Of a stretch of 34,665 nt of DNA, positions 22,184-29,462 are shown in pieces (positions within the stretch are counted from its first letter, which is position 1; each line of letters starts with the position of its first letter). This DNA is from a virus: the IMG/VR virus record IMGVR_UViG_3300046777_001145, positions 1-34,665 of that record; one strand, 5' to 3'. The notes beneath the pieces were generated by a model. The model did not search any database. It was not told the origin of the DNA and saw nothing but the letters and a program-made list of their open reading frames with translations. The position numbers were made by a program, and so were the translations under genes.

Positions 22184-22261
22184 TTAGTACATGCAGCTGT
22201 CTGCGCAGCAAAAAATAATACACATTATTATAAACAGGATGGTGTTAAGTACTTTTCTCAT
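22184..22261 (-). CDS. Tiny hydrophobic peptide (25 residues)
   Basis: ATG 22261 overlaps the HTH gene stop (ATGA), giving MRKVLNTILFIIMCIIFCCA then a short tail ending DSCMY, with stop at 22184. It is almost wholly a membrane or signal-like segment with Cys residues near the end (lipobox-like IIFCC). The translational coupling supports it, but the length means chance cannot be excluded. Confidence 0.45.
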   Translation of the reverse strand: MRKVLNTILFIIMCIIFCCADSCMY

Positions 22262-22482
22262 GCTTCGTGATTTAAGTCGTCAAGGATAGCGTCCACCACT
22301 TTCTCCTTTGTTGTGTAAAACTCGACAATCATGTCAAGTACACGCTGGGAACACGTGCCTGTCTGGAATGCCTTGTAGATAAGTACCCGGGAAACGTCAT
22401 TGCTTTCCGCAATCAGCCGAGCGTCGCCCCGCATGCGAAGGCGGTTAATTTTTTCGAGCAGTTCTGTTGTGATCTGTGCCAT
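22258..22482 (-). CDS. Putative helix-turn-helix DNA-binding regulator
   Basis: 74 residues (MAQITTELLEKINRLRMRGD). Residues about 20-55 (RLIAESNDVSRVLIYKAFQT) read as a helix-turn-helix in which NDVSRVLIYKAF is the recognition helix. It is second in the early operon, about 180 nt downstream of the promoter, suitable for an autoregulator binding the repeat at 22756-22774. Regulatory role inferred. Confidence 0.7.
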   Translation of the reverse strand: MAQITTELLEKINRLRMRGDARLIAESNDVSRVLIYKAFQTGTCSQRVLDMIVEFYTTKEKVVDAILDDLNHEA

Positions 22483-22494
22483 TTTTGTTTGTTT

Positions 22495-22665
22495 TTATTT
22501 TACGATACGAAGAGATACGATTTTGGCAAAATTATTTTGACGGGAAATGCGCCTTGCATATTGGAGCGCTTCGTTGCGATTCCTTGCTTGAATGTGCAAA
22601 GTCTCAAAGCTGTCAGCGTAAAAGTTTGTAGTCTGATGATCGATGACGAGACGATAATTTTTCAT
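22495..22665 (-). CDS. Small hypothetical protein, first early gene
   Basis: A 56-residue protein not in long-ORF lists, from ATG 22665 (MKNYRLVIDHQTTNFYADSF). It is basic with the segment HIQARNRNEALQYARRISRQ. It lies directly behind the early promoter and 12 nt before the HTH gene. No family recognised. The frame opposite it on the plus strand has no support from neighbours. Confidence 0.6.
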   Translation of the reverse strand: MKNYRLVIDHQTTNFYADSFETLHIQARNRNEALQYARRISRQNNFAKIVSLRIVK

Positions 22666-22689
22666 GATTTTTGTTTTTTTGCGTTATTG

Positions 22690-22727
22690 ATATATCGAAA
22701 GTAAAACGTTTGTAAACACGAACCAAA
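22690..22727 (-). promoter_or_regulatory. Bacteroidota-type promoter for the early region
   Basis: On the minus strand the -33 element TTTG (22727-22724) is 20 nt from TACTTTCG (22703-22696), one mismatch from the Bacteroidota -7 consensus TAnnTTTG. Expected start is about 22690, leaving a leader of some 25 nt before the ATG at 22665. A small palindrome, GTTT-GT-AAAC (22708-22717), sits in the spacer and could bind a regulator. Confidence 0.65.
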
Positions 22728-22755
22728 TATTTTATTTACTTTTTTTATCAATATC

Positions 22756-22774
22756 TTTGCAACATGGTTGCAAA
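22756..22774. repeat. Perfect 8-bp inverted repeat, possible operator
   Basis: TTTGCAAC-ATG-GTTGCAAA, with 8-bp arms and 3-nt spacer. It lies between the lysis terminator (its right end touches the T tract) and the -33 box, the only long non-coding junction outside the origin. Such symmetry is typical of a homodimer binding site, possibly for the HTH protein of the same operon. Confidence 0.6.
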
Positions 22775-22802
22775 AAAAGCCCCGGCCTAAAAAAGCCAGG
22801 GC
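22772..22802 (-). terminator. Rho-independent terminator after the lysis genes
   Basis: Minus strand GCCCTGGC (22802-22795) pairs with GCCGGGGC (22786-22779), eight pairs with one G-T, around a TTTTTTAG loop, then T7. It stands 30 nt past the endolysin stop and ends the late transcript just before the early promoter. Confidence 0.85.
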
Positions 22803-22831
22803 GTCAAACCAAAACTAACGGAACCATGAAA

Positions 22832-23302
22832 CTATTTTAATTCAAAGTGCATGCCGTCCAATTTATTTGTCCAGTCGGCCCCACACTCGAAACCGTGCTT
22901 TCTCCAAATATCCAAAAACGGCTCGCTCCATTGCACATATTTCGCGCGCAATGCCGCCCTGTTTGCCGCGTTGACACTGACGAGCGGGTTCCATGTTGCG
23001 TTGAGGTCAATCGCCAAGCCCCATGAGTGCCTTGATAGCATCGTCCGGGATCCCCGCTGATACCTCACATTATAGCACCCGTCCCATGTCTTAATCTCCC
23101 GATGCAGTCCTGTGGTAATCAGCTCGTCCATGACCTTGCCAAATGGTGCCTGCAAAATTTTGTTCATGTAGATTTTAACCGGTAACGCCTTAATCTTTCC
23201 CCTCCATCGCATCGTGTCCACGGTTTTCATGTACTTAGTCTCAAATGCCACACGGTCCGTCATCGGGTTGCCATAGACCGCTATGAGCTGCATTTGGTTC
23301 AT
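22832..23302 (-). CDS. Endolysin: M15-family peptidase (VanY/L-Ala-D-Glu type)
   Basis: A 156-residue protein (MNQMQLIAVYGNPMTDRVAF). The M15 zinc site is visible: SRHSWGLAIDLN (90-101) with His92 and Asp99, and MHFEL at 151-155 with His152 and Glu154 nearby. Enzymes of this kind cut peptidoglycan stem peptides; small forms without a wall-binding domain are typical endolysins of Gram-negative hosts. There is no signal peptide, so release depends on the holin. Last gene of the late operon. Confidence 0.92.
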   Translation of the reverse strand: MNQMQLIAVYGNPMTDRVAFETKYMKTVDTMRWRGKIKALPVKIYMNKILQAPFGKVMDELITTGLHREIKTWDGCYNVRYQRGSRTMLSRHSWGLAIDLNATWNPLVSVNAANRAALRAKYVQWSEPFLDIWRKHGFECGADWTNKLDGMHFELK

Positions 23303-23508
23303 AGGCTTTTTAATATTTTCATTTGCAATTTGTAGATAAGCCTATAAGCAGCCCCCACGACCTTAATTCTATCTTCATCCATTGTATCGTATAATGTCCC
23401 CGGCTGATCAATCACCTCATTAATGACCATTATCTGATTCTCAATCAGATCGCGCAGCTCGGCCTGTTCATTAATTTTCTCCAGTGTTATGACATTATCA
23501 TCGCTCAT
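23299..23508 (-). CDS. Hypothetical protein, small helical
   Basis: 69 residues (MSDDNVITLEKINEQAELRD), acidic N-terminus and coiled-coil-like helix (ENQIMVINEVIDQ, YRLIYKLQMKIL). It overlaps the phosphoesterase and endolysin genes by 4 nt each. Function unknown; could be a lysis regulator but nothing shows it. Confidence 0.6.
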   Translation of the reverse strand: MSDDNVITLEKINEQAELRDLIENQIMVINEVIDQPGTLYDTMDEDRIKVVGAAYRLIYKLQMKILKSL

Positions 23509-24494
23509 AAAACTTGTCCTTTGTGGATGCGGTAATTTCTTACATGAAAGTTCATGTTATCAATATCAACAACGGCGAACCCGTGATTCCATTTGTTGAT
23601 TGGTAGATACCCCGGATTAAGCTGACAAAGGCACCCGGTCGAGTACGTTGTCGTAATCTCGCCGTTCATGTTGCTTTCGGTATGCTCTGACGTCTGGTGG
23701 TTGTGGCCCTGCATCGCGCTTACCTTGCCGCGCAGGAACAGGCCCCTGGCGATGTTCACTGGGCTGAATATCGACCCGCCGAACTCGTGCCCGTGCAATA
23801 CATTGAGATGCCCGAGCTTTATGATGCGCTTATCGCCAATAAACTCGATACCATTTGCACGGGCTTTAATGATGTTTTCCAGTTTGAACTCCTCAACTCC
23901 GTCCAGCTCACCGGCCTTCATCCATAAAAAGTGATCGTAACGTTCCTCATGATTGCCGGACTTGAAATATATTTTCGCAGTTGGAAATATCTTCTGCACC
24001 GCCTCAAAGAATTGCTTAAACGCCAGCAGCTCATGGGCGAATGATCGCGCTTTTGGGTCTTTGGCGAACCGGCTCAATTTAAAAAAGTCAATCGTGTCGC
24101 CATTCAAAAGTACCGCATCCGGTTGTTCATTCTCTGCAAAAGTAAAACACGCAGTAAGCGCGTCGATAGAATGATAAGGGATATGAATATCGGATAGGAC
24201 AAGGACGCGCTTTGCATTTAATTGATAAGGTTCATAAATAATGTCATCGCTTTCAGGGATCGCGTAAGGGTTGCGCGGCCGGTCTGGCAAATGGTTTGTA
24301 TGCGCGTAATGGTCTTTCTTGCCCGTCTTGCCCTCGATGTATCTTAACGCACTACGCGCGTACTCCAGGTCTGCAAATGATTCCTTATTCTCATGGTACA
24401 TTATCCGCGCCAGTTTCAGCGTCGGCATGTCCCACCCGTATCGTTTCCTGTACTCCCTTGCCTTGTCTGCCCTCGGACTAGTTTTACCATTCAT
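23505..24494 (-). CDS. Calcineurin-like metallophosphoesterase
   Basis: A 329-residue protein (MNGKTSPRADKAREYRKRYG). The metal-binding set is complete: DIHIP (102-106), NGDTID (131-136), GNHEERYD (180-187), HGHEFGG (234-240) and GHNH (263-266). The N-terminal 90 residues are helical and charged, possibly DNA-binding. Enzymes of this fold hydrolyse phosphodiesters or phosphomonoesters; substrate is unknown here. Odd position between spanin and endolysin, though such genes occur in late regions of Bacteroidota phages. Confidence 0.9.
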   Translation of the reverse strand: MNGKTSPRADKAREYRKRYGWDMPTLKLARIMYHENKESFADLEYARSALRYIEGKTGKKDHYAHTNHLPDRPRNPYAIPESDDIIYEPYQLNAKRVLVLSDIHIPYHSIDALTACFTFAENEQPDAVLLNGDTIDFFKLSRFAKDPKARSFAHELLAFKQFFEAVQKIFPTAKIYFKSGNHEERYDHFLWMKAGELDGVEEFKLENIIKARANGIEFIGDKRIIKLGHLNVLHGHEFGGSIFSPVNIARGLFLRGKVSAMQGHNHQTSEHTESNMNGEITTTYSTGCLCQLNPGYLPINKWNHGFAVVDIDNMNFHVRNYRIHKGQVL

Positions 24495-24952
24495 CTAAAT
24501 CCCTTTTTTAACATCATCCCCGCAGTTATGCCAAGGGCAGCAGCAAGACCACTCAACCACCATACCTTTCTGCGACCCTCCTTCTCCATCTGCATAATCT
24601 GCCCCTCCAGGGTATGCTTCTCCTTTTGTAATGTTTTGGCAAGGCGGTCATCCACATATTTCAGTTTCACGGTGTCAACTATCCTGACCTCTTTTGTTAC
24701 CTCCCGCCATTTGGTTTTAGTTATCCGGATTGTATCCTTAAACCTAATGGTATCCGTCTCATAATAAATATGCAGGGTCGTATCATAAATGGTTAAGGTA
24801 TCCCCCGGCACATACAATGTGTCCAATGGCATCGGGTTGTTTAGTATCCATTCCGCAATGGCTGCATCTATCTGCTGTTTCTCCCGTAACGCCTTTTTTA
24901 CAGGATTACAAGCAAAAGCGACAATGAGCAGTATGATAAAGAGATACCTCAT
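24491..24952 (-). CDS. Putative u-spanin (lipoprotein plus C-terminal membrane helix)
   Basis: A 153-residue protein. The N-terminus MRYLFIILLIVAFAC carries a lipoprotein signal ending at Cys15 (VAFAC; imperfect lipobox), so the mature protein would be anchored in the outer membrane. The middle is beta-rich with repeated DT/T-I strands (TLYVPGDTLTIYDTTLHIYY), then a coiled coil (LAKTLQKEKHTLEGQIMQME), and the C-terminus has one membrane helix (VWWLSGLAAALGITAGMML). That is the plan of single-chain spanins such as T1 gp11. It overlaps the holin stop by 4 nt. Confidence 0.75.
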   Translation of the reverse strand: MRYLFIILLIVAFACNPVKKALREKQQIDAAIAEWILNNPMPLDTLYVPGDTLTIYDTTLHIYYETDTIRFKDTIRITKTKWREVTKEVRIVDTVKLKYVDDRLAKTLQKEKHTLEGQIMQMEKEGRRKVWWLSGLAAALGITAGMMLKKGFR

Positions 24953-25332
24953 TTTTTCAATTCCTCAAGAGAGAGCGTACCATTTACAAGGTCGCTTGTT
25001 TTCTTCCGTGAAAGCATGGAATATATTAGCGGAAGAATGGACATAACAATACCCAGGATACTCTCAAGTTTTTCAGGAGACAGGCTACCACGGGCAACAA
25101 GCAGACCACCGAAACCAATGATGGCCGACCTTAGGAACGATTGCAGCATCTCGATGCCTACCGTCTTATCAAATATGCCCCAAATAACCGATACCCCGGC
25201 CATTGTTACACCGACAACCATCTGCCAGATGGACTGGTCGATTACAGACCCGAAAAGATTCTTACCAAGCAGGAAAATTCCGAACGATGTTAAGAATGTC
25301 CGTAAAAGGGACATCAATGTTTCTTTATTCAT
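24949..25332 (-). CDS. Putative holin
   Basis: A 127-residue protein from ATG 25332 (MNKETLMSLLRTFLTSFGIF), chosen because it forms ATGA with the upstream stop; a longer frame starts upstream in another gene. Three or four hydrophobic helices are visible (SFGIFLLGKNLFG, WQMVVGVTMAGVSVIWGIF, SAIIGFGGLLVA, ILGIVMSILPLIYSML), with a charged C-terminus (RKKTSDLVNG). It sits between fibre genes and the spanin, in the expected lysis order. The family is not identified by a motif. Confidence 0.7.
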   Translation of the reverse strand: MNKETLMSLLRTFLTSFGIFLLGKNLFGSVIDQSIWQMVVGVTMAGVSVIWGIFDKTVGIEMLQSFLRSAIIGFGGLLVARGSLSPEKLESILGIVMSILPLIYSMLSRKKTSDLVNGTLSLEELKK

Positions 25333-25490
25333 TTTTCTTCGGTTTCGATTTCTGGAATAGATTTTTCTCGTATAGCCTTCTGTACTTCCGCTATCTGCGC
25401 ATTGATGCTTTGCAGTTCCCTTTGCCATGCTTCCACCATTGCGAGTGCATCATAGGCTTTTGCTTTCAGTTCCATCAATTTTTCGTTCAT
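25329..25490 (-). CDS. Small coiled-coil protein
   Basis: 53 residues from ATG 25490 (MNEKLMELKAKAYDALAMVE), a heptad-like helix (AWQRELQSINAQIAEVQKAI) and a Glu-rich end. It overlaps the gene upstream and the holin gene in ATGA junctions, supporting translation. Possibly a lysis or tail-fibre accessory protein; function unknown. Confidence 0.7.
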   Translation of the reverse strand: MNEKLMELKAKAYDALAMVEAWQRELQSINAQIAEVQKAIREKSIPEIETEEK

Positions 25491-25738
25491 GCTATTGGTT
25501 TTAGGTTAAGTGCTGCTGCTACTATCTCATAGGCTTTGACATTCGTGCCATCCCAAGCAAGGTAGTCCGACCCACCAAGATCGACATATCCACTCGCCAC
25601 TTGTTCGTTATCCTTCGTGAACAATCGATAGGCGAACTTTGCCCGTGTTTCCATATCGTCAAACTCGCTATGAATGACCAATTCCACGGCTGATTTTTTG
25701 ACGCCGTCTTTCCAAACTAATACAGATTGTATTTCCAT
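25487..25738 (-). CDS. Small hypothetical protein following the tail fibre
   Basis: 83 residues from ATG 25738 (MEIQSVLVWKDGVKKSAVEL). Small alpha/beta protein: FDDMETRAKFAYRLFTKDNE and YVDLGGSDYLAWDGTN. It follows the fibre gene by 11 nt and has the size of a fibre assembly chaperone or tip protein, but no family is recognised. The upstream start (a TTG) is less likely. Confidence 0.65.
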   Translation of the reverse strand: MEIQSVLVWKDGVKKSAVELVIHSEFDDMETRAKFAYRLFTKDNEQVASGYVDLGGSDYLAWDGTNVKAYEIVAAALNLKPIA

Positions 25739-25748
25739 TGTTTCTATT

Positions 25749-28253
25749 TTAAGCAAGTAACCCGTTATTGCGAAGTGCTTTAACTATTTGATTCAAAGTG
25801 TAGCCATCAAAAGTTGATGCATCGTTAACTGCCGTACCTGTATTCGCTGCGAATGTTGCCGCTGCCACTCCTGTTGTTTGCTGATATAGTTTAATCACCG
25901 CACCGCCTTCCGTTCTGACATGAAGTGCAGCATTACCAGCAGTTATATCATTCGCATATATCTGCACCACATCGGTCGGTGATGTTGTCGGTGCCGTTCC
26001 GTTTACGATACCGATAACCCTTGCTGCTGATGTACCAAACGTTGTAGTACCCACCCCCACATTACCACTACTTGTAGCAAAATACGCATCCGTTGTGTTG
26101 CGGAGGGTGCCGGAGATGTCTAACTTGTAAGAATTATTATTTGTTCCAATAGAAACGGCACCACCCGTGAAAAATCGTGTTATCGGAGTTGAGCCTGTCG
26201 TGGTTGAAAATATCGTAAAATCATTGGCACCGATGTTCAATGTTCCTAAGCCTTGATACCCCTGTGAATTATCGGTAGTGCCGAACATCGTTAACGCTAA
26301 CGAACCGCTATTGCTGCGAATGTTAAAACCAGCATTTTGGGAAGCTGTTGCATTGCGTAGCGCAAATGTCGCCGCTGCTGCATTGTGATATATGCTAAAC
26401 TCGCTTTGCGGACTCGCTGCCTGATCTCCGAAAGAAAATCCACCAACAACGCTAAGTTTTTTTTGTGGACTTGTGGTGCCAATGCCTAAACTACCTGAGG
26501 AATCAAATCTTGCCCACTCGGTGGTATTCCCGGTAAACAATAAACTTCCACCACTTGCAACATCTATTGCTAACCATGTATATCCCGTTCCGTCAAATGG
26601 CGTTCTTATCCTTCCGGCCAAAACACCATATGCATTAATCGCTAATTGTCCCCCCGTTCCGTTTGTATCGAATAAAACTGACCCGGCGACATCTAACAAA
26701 TAATTAGTAGTAACACTTGTCTTACCAATTCCAACGCCTCCCGAACTCGTAGCAAAATATGCTGATGTTGTATTGCGAAGAGTGCCGGAGATGTCGAGGT
26801 TATAGGTGTTGTTAGTATTGCCGATGGAGACATTGCCGCCTGCGTTGATGCGTATCCTTTCCGTTCCATTTGTTCCGAATAACATCGCTTGGTTCTCGTA
26901 GTTCCATACGTAAGCAATGTTATTGGATATTTGTAACTGAAAACCATCATTTGTCAAAACTCCACTCGTATCATTTTGCAAAGCAAGTGTTGGTACATTC
27001 GTGCCGCCATACACACGCAAATAAGCGTTATTAATAACAGTTGTACCGATAGATACCCCTCCACTACTCGTAGCGAAATATGCTGATGTTGTGTTGCGAA
27101 GTGTACCGCTGACATCTAACCCATACGCAGGAGATGCGGTATTAATGCCCAGCCTGTTATTAGTCGCATCCCAAAAAAGATTATTACTTCCCGTTACCGT
27201 TGACGTTCCGCTGAAGTATGTCACTTGCCCACTTGTCCCCGTCCCTGTTACAGGGTTGGTAAGTGTTGCCTGTTTGCCATTAAGTTGTGTTTGAATGGCA
27301 CTCGTTACGCCGTCCAAATACCCGAACTCCGTATTGCTAACTACTCCCGTTCCTATCTTCGCAGCATCTATTCCCGTTGGTAAGTCCGCTGCCTGTATCG
27401 TACTATCCACCCATACCGTGCCGTTATAACGGAGATACTCGCCACTTACAGGCGTTGGTGCTGATACATTATGCAATTCGTCAAGTTCGTACCCGTTGTC
27501 AACCTTGACGTATATCTTTCCGTTATTTTGGTGTGCGTAGATTACAAACCCCAAGATGACCGTGTGAATGGGTGCTGACGGCTTGACATTGGTTATGACG
27601 CCCGATGTTGTGCCGGACAAGTATAACGTGTCACCATCTGCCCATGTCTCCCCTTGTAGGCTTCCCGTTGTGTTGATGTTTGCAATGGTTCCACTCGTGA
27701 CGATGAAACCTTCCTGATTGTTGCCAATATCTTCTGCGACAAGTCCAATAGTGTCCTTACTATTCGCATCATTATCCGCACGGGCAAGACTGACCTGTAA
27801 CCGCTGACCCTGTGCGCCTATTATTTTTACAGCACGGTATGCAGCACGAGTAAGGTTTCCCCCTGTGCCATTAACTGCTCTTAACACTTGCTTTTGACCG
27901 ATGGGTAGGTTAACACTTGCACCTTTGAGCATCAAGTCAAGGGTTCCCTCCGTGTCGTTCCACACCATACTTCCTGCCCCTGTTGGTGCGTTGGTCGGTG
28001 TCGTGTCAAACTCTATATTTCCCGTCAATAGACCGAACTCGCCTAAGTTGACGTCTTGTGTTGCGCCTGTGTAGGGCACACCCGCTACATCTGATGCCCA
28101 AGCGACATCATAATCGGTTGCGCTATTTTTCTTTAATACTTGATTGGCAGTACCACCGGGAGGGATCCCGACGGCATCGCTTATCGTGACAGTTATTTCG
28201 TCAGGCACGACCGACACCAGCACATCGCTTTCATTTACAGTTACATTGTTCAT
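25749..28253 (-). CDS. Large tail fibre/receptor-binding-type protein with repeats
   Basis: An 834-residue, Gly/Thr/Asn/Ser-rich protein. The first 70 residues (ESDVLVSVVPDEITVTISDA) include IPPGGTANQVLKKNSA, a frequent N-terminal phage fibre module. Then come three variants of the repeat LDVSGTLRNTTSAYFATSSG with GVSIGTT-type ends (about residues 378, 485, 710), interspersed with receptor-like variable stretches. The end (TVNDASTFDGYTLNQIVKAL) is the common capping motif of these fibres. It probably forms a trimeric beta-helical fibre binding the host. The DNA has matching direct repeats. Confidence 0.85.
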   Translation of the reverse strand: MNNVTVNESDVLVSVVPDEITVTISDAVGIPPGGTANQVLKKNSATDYDVAWASDVAGVPYTGATQDVNLGEFGLLTGNIEFDTTPTNAPTGAGSMVWNDTEGTLDLMLKGASVNLPIGQKQVLRAVNGTGGNLTRAAYRAVKIIGAQGQRLQVSLARADNDANSKDTIGLVAEDIGNNQEGFIVTSGTIANINTTGSLQGETWADGDTLYLSGTTSGVITNVKPSAPIHTVILGFVIYAHQNNGKIYVKVDNGYELDELHNVSAPTPVSGEYLRYNGTVWVDSTIQAADLPTGIDAAKIGTGVVSNTEFGYLDGVTSAIQTQLNGKQATLTNPVTGTGTSGQVTYFSGTSTVTGSNNLFWDATNNRLGINTASPAYGLDVSGTLRNTTSAYFATSSGGVSIGTTVINNAYLRVYGGTNVPTLALQNDTSGVLTNDGFQLQISNNIAYVWNYENQAMLFGTNGTERIRINAGGNVSIGNTNNTYNLDISGTLRNTTSAYFATSSGGVGIGKTSVTTNYLLDVAGSVLFDTNGTGGQLAINAYGVLAGRIRTPFDGTGYTWLAIDVASGGSLLFTGNTTEWARFDSSGSLGIGTTSPQKKLSVVGGFSFGDQAASPQSEFSIYHNAAAATFALRNATASQNAGFNIRSNSGSLALTMFGTTDNSQGYQGLGTLNIGANDFTIFSTTTGSTPITRFFTGGAVSIGTNNNSYKLDISGTLRNTTDAYFATSSGNVGVGTTTFGTSAARVIGIVNGTAPTTSPTDVVQIYANDITAGNAALHVRTEGGAVIKLYQQTTGVAAATFAANTGTAVNDASTFDGYTLNQIVKALRNNGLLA
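26065..27120. repeat. Three ~56-60-bp direct DNA repeats inside the fibre gene
   Basis: Copies at 26065-26123, 26745-26800 and 27061-27120 share GTAGC-AAATA-GC then TTGT-TTGCG-AG-GT-CC and end ATGTC-A or ACATC. They encode the LDxSGTLRNTTxAYFATSS units. Third-codon variation shows age, yet similarity is high enough for recombination between copies, a means of shortening or reshuffling the fibre. Confidence 0.75.
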
Positions 28254-28588
28254 GTCGTGATATCTTTTATAACTGTGAACGCCCCCCTGATATATGTTGA
28301 TACTACCCCGCTGGTGAATGCCGCCTGAAGATCGTAGTAATATGACCCGCAGTTATCAATCGTGACCACTTTACTGATCGTGATGATATTGTTACCGGCC
28401 CCTCCGACAGTCAGTCCATCGCCTTCTGTAAGCGTCAGTAACACATCTCCGTCCGCTTTTGTACGCACCTCCATCTTTACCGCCGCCGTAGCGAGGCTGA
28501 TGGCCGCCCCGTTCTCATCCGTGATGGTGATTGTGTAGGTCATTGTATCGTTACGATACGCTTCAATATTGAAAATGCCCGGTATCAT
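28250..28588 (-). CDS. BppU N-terminal-like baseplate/fibre protein
   Basis: A 112-residue beta-sandwich protein (MIPGIFNIEAYRNDTMTYTI). The pattern YRNDTMTYTITITDENGAAISLATAAVKMEVRT matches the N-terminal domain of phage baseplate upper proteins, which attach receptor-binding proteins to the tail. It sits immediately before the large fibre and overlaps it by 4 nt, consistent with an adaptor role. Confidence 0.7.
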   Translation of the reverse strand: MIPGIFNIEAYRNDTMTYTITITDENGAAISLATAAVKMEVRTKADGDVLLTLTEGDGLTVGGAGNNIITISKVVTIDNCGSYYYDLQAAFTSGVVSTYIRGAFTVIKDITT

Positions 28589-29052
28589 ACTCGTTTTATT
28601 TTTATCTCGATGTCATGCGGAGCGATCTTATTGCCGCCGAAATATGGCTGCAATAAGTACCCGATCCGGCAAGGTTTGAGAGGTATTGTTAATCTTGTGG
28701 TCCAGTTGAAAACAAGCGTCCAAAACGGACCGCTGCCATCTATCTGATATATCAATTTTTCTCCGATGTTCACCCATCCGATATGTCGGCTGTCCCTTAC
28801 CCCGTATGCGTACCAATATGCCAGTATCTCTATCTGACCCATATCCTCCACCCATCGCCACCCGTACCGGACGCTATTCTTATGGTGATGCGGAAATTGC
28901 CCGATGCCGAACAATTTGTTTATGTCGCTCTGGTCCTCGCCCACATTGTACCGGCAGCTGTCCGTGAACTCAACCTCATAGCGTAACGCCTTGCAATCGA
29001 ATAGTACCTCAGGCATCCGAACCGGTGCATGTGTGCCTTTCTTTATTATCAC
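28585..29052 (-). CDS. Hypothetical tail/fibre-region protein
   Basis: A 155-residue protein (MIIKKGTHAPVRMPEVLFDC) rich in aromatic residues and His: FPHHHKNSVRYGWRWVEDMG then GQIEILAYWYAYGVR, then a beta region (IGEKLIYQIDGSGPFWTLVF). The pattern is known from Bacteroidota phage tail regions; I do not recognise a function. The cluster H-H-H-K at about 57-60 and the W-rich motif suggest carbohydrate or metal binding but this is a guess. Confidence 0.6.
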   Translation of the reverse strand: MIIKKGTHAPVRMPEVLFDCKALRYEVEFTDSCRYNVGEDQSDINKLFGIGQFPHHHKNSVRYGWRWVEDMGQIEILAYWYAYGVRDSRHIGWVNIGEKLIYQIDGSGPFWTLVFNWTTRLTIPLKPCRIGYLLQPYFGGNKIAPHDIEIKIKRV

Positions 29053-29273
29053 TTGTCCTGCTTTTGGTTCATCGTGATCTCTATCTGTGTCAGCTTATCC
29101 ATGATGCGGTCCAGTTTCGCATAAATCTCATCGTCTTGCTTCTCAACGGACCCGAGGCGCAGATCGAGCTCTTTAAGTTTTACCTGCATATCGGTATATA
29201 TTTTAAACAAGCCCCCGGCGAAAAGAATTGACTGAATTATTACCGTAAAAATCCAAAAAGAGTTTTGCGTCAT
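29049..29273 (-). CDS. Small membrane protein with coiled coil
   Basis: 74 residues (MTQNSFWIFTVIIQSILFAG). One N-terminal membrane helix (WIFTVIIQSILFAGGLF) followed by a long amphipathic coiled coil (MQVKLKELDLRLGSVEKQDD). Overlaps the neighbours by 4 nt. Type is similar to small holin-like or lysis accessory proteins, but its site among fibre genes leaves its role open. Confidence 0.6.
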   Translation of the reverse strand: MTQNSFWIFTVIIQSILFAGGLFKIYTDMQVKLKELDLRLGSVEKQDDEIYAKLDRIMDKLTQIEITMNQKQDK

Positions 29274-29461
29274 CTCATCTGCTTTGTTGCCTCATTATAA
29301 ATTTTTGCCCGTAATCCCTCCGATTTCTTCGCCGGCAATTCTCCTAAGGCGTCGAATATCATTTGCACCTCCTCCGGCGTGAACTCAAGTTTTATGACTT
29401 TCGTCTGCTGCCCGTTGAAAGATGTCAGTGTAACAAAAATAACCAATAATAATTTACGCAT
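29270..29461 (-). CDS. Small exported protein
   Basis: 63 residues (MRKLLLVIFVTLTSFNGQQT). The first 15 residues are a short Sec-type signal or membrane anchor; the mature part has KLEFTPEEVQMIFDALGELP and is helical. It directly follows the signal-bearing fibre gene (stop and start adjacent). Function unknown; coupled genes with signals suggest a periplasm or surface-exposed activity. Confidence 0.6.
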   Translation of the reverse strand: MRKLLLVIFVTLTSFNGQQTKVIKLEFTPEEVQMIFDALGELPAKKSEGLRAKIYNEATKQMR

Positions 29462-29462
29462 C

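Noticed and set aside
25333-25428. 32-residue N-terminal extension of the holin candidate
   Set aside because: It lies inside the 53-aa coiled-coil gene and is Arg/Ser-rich, while ATG 25332 forms a clear ATGA coupling and starts the membrane protein.
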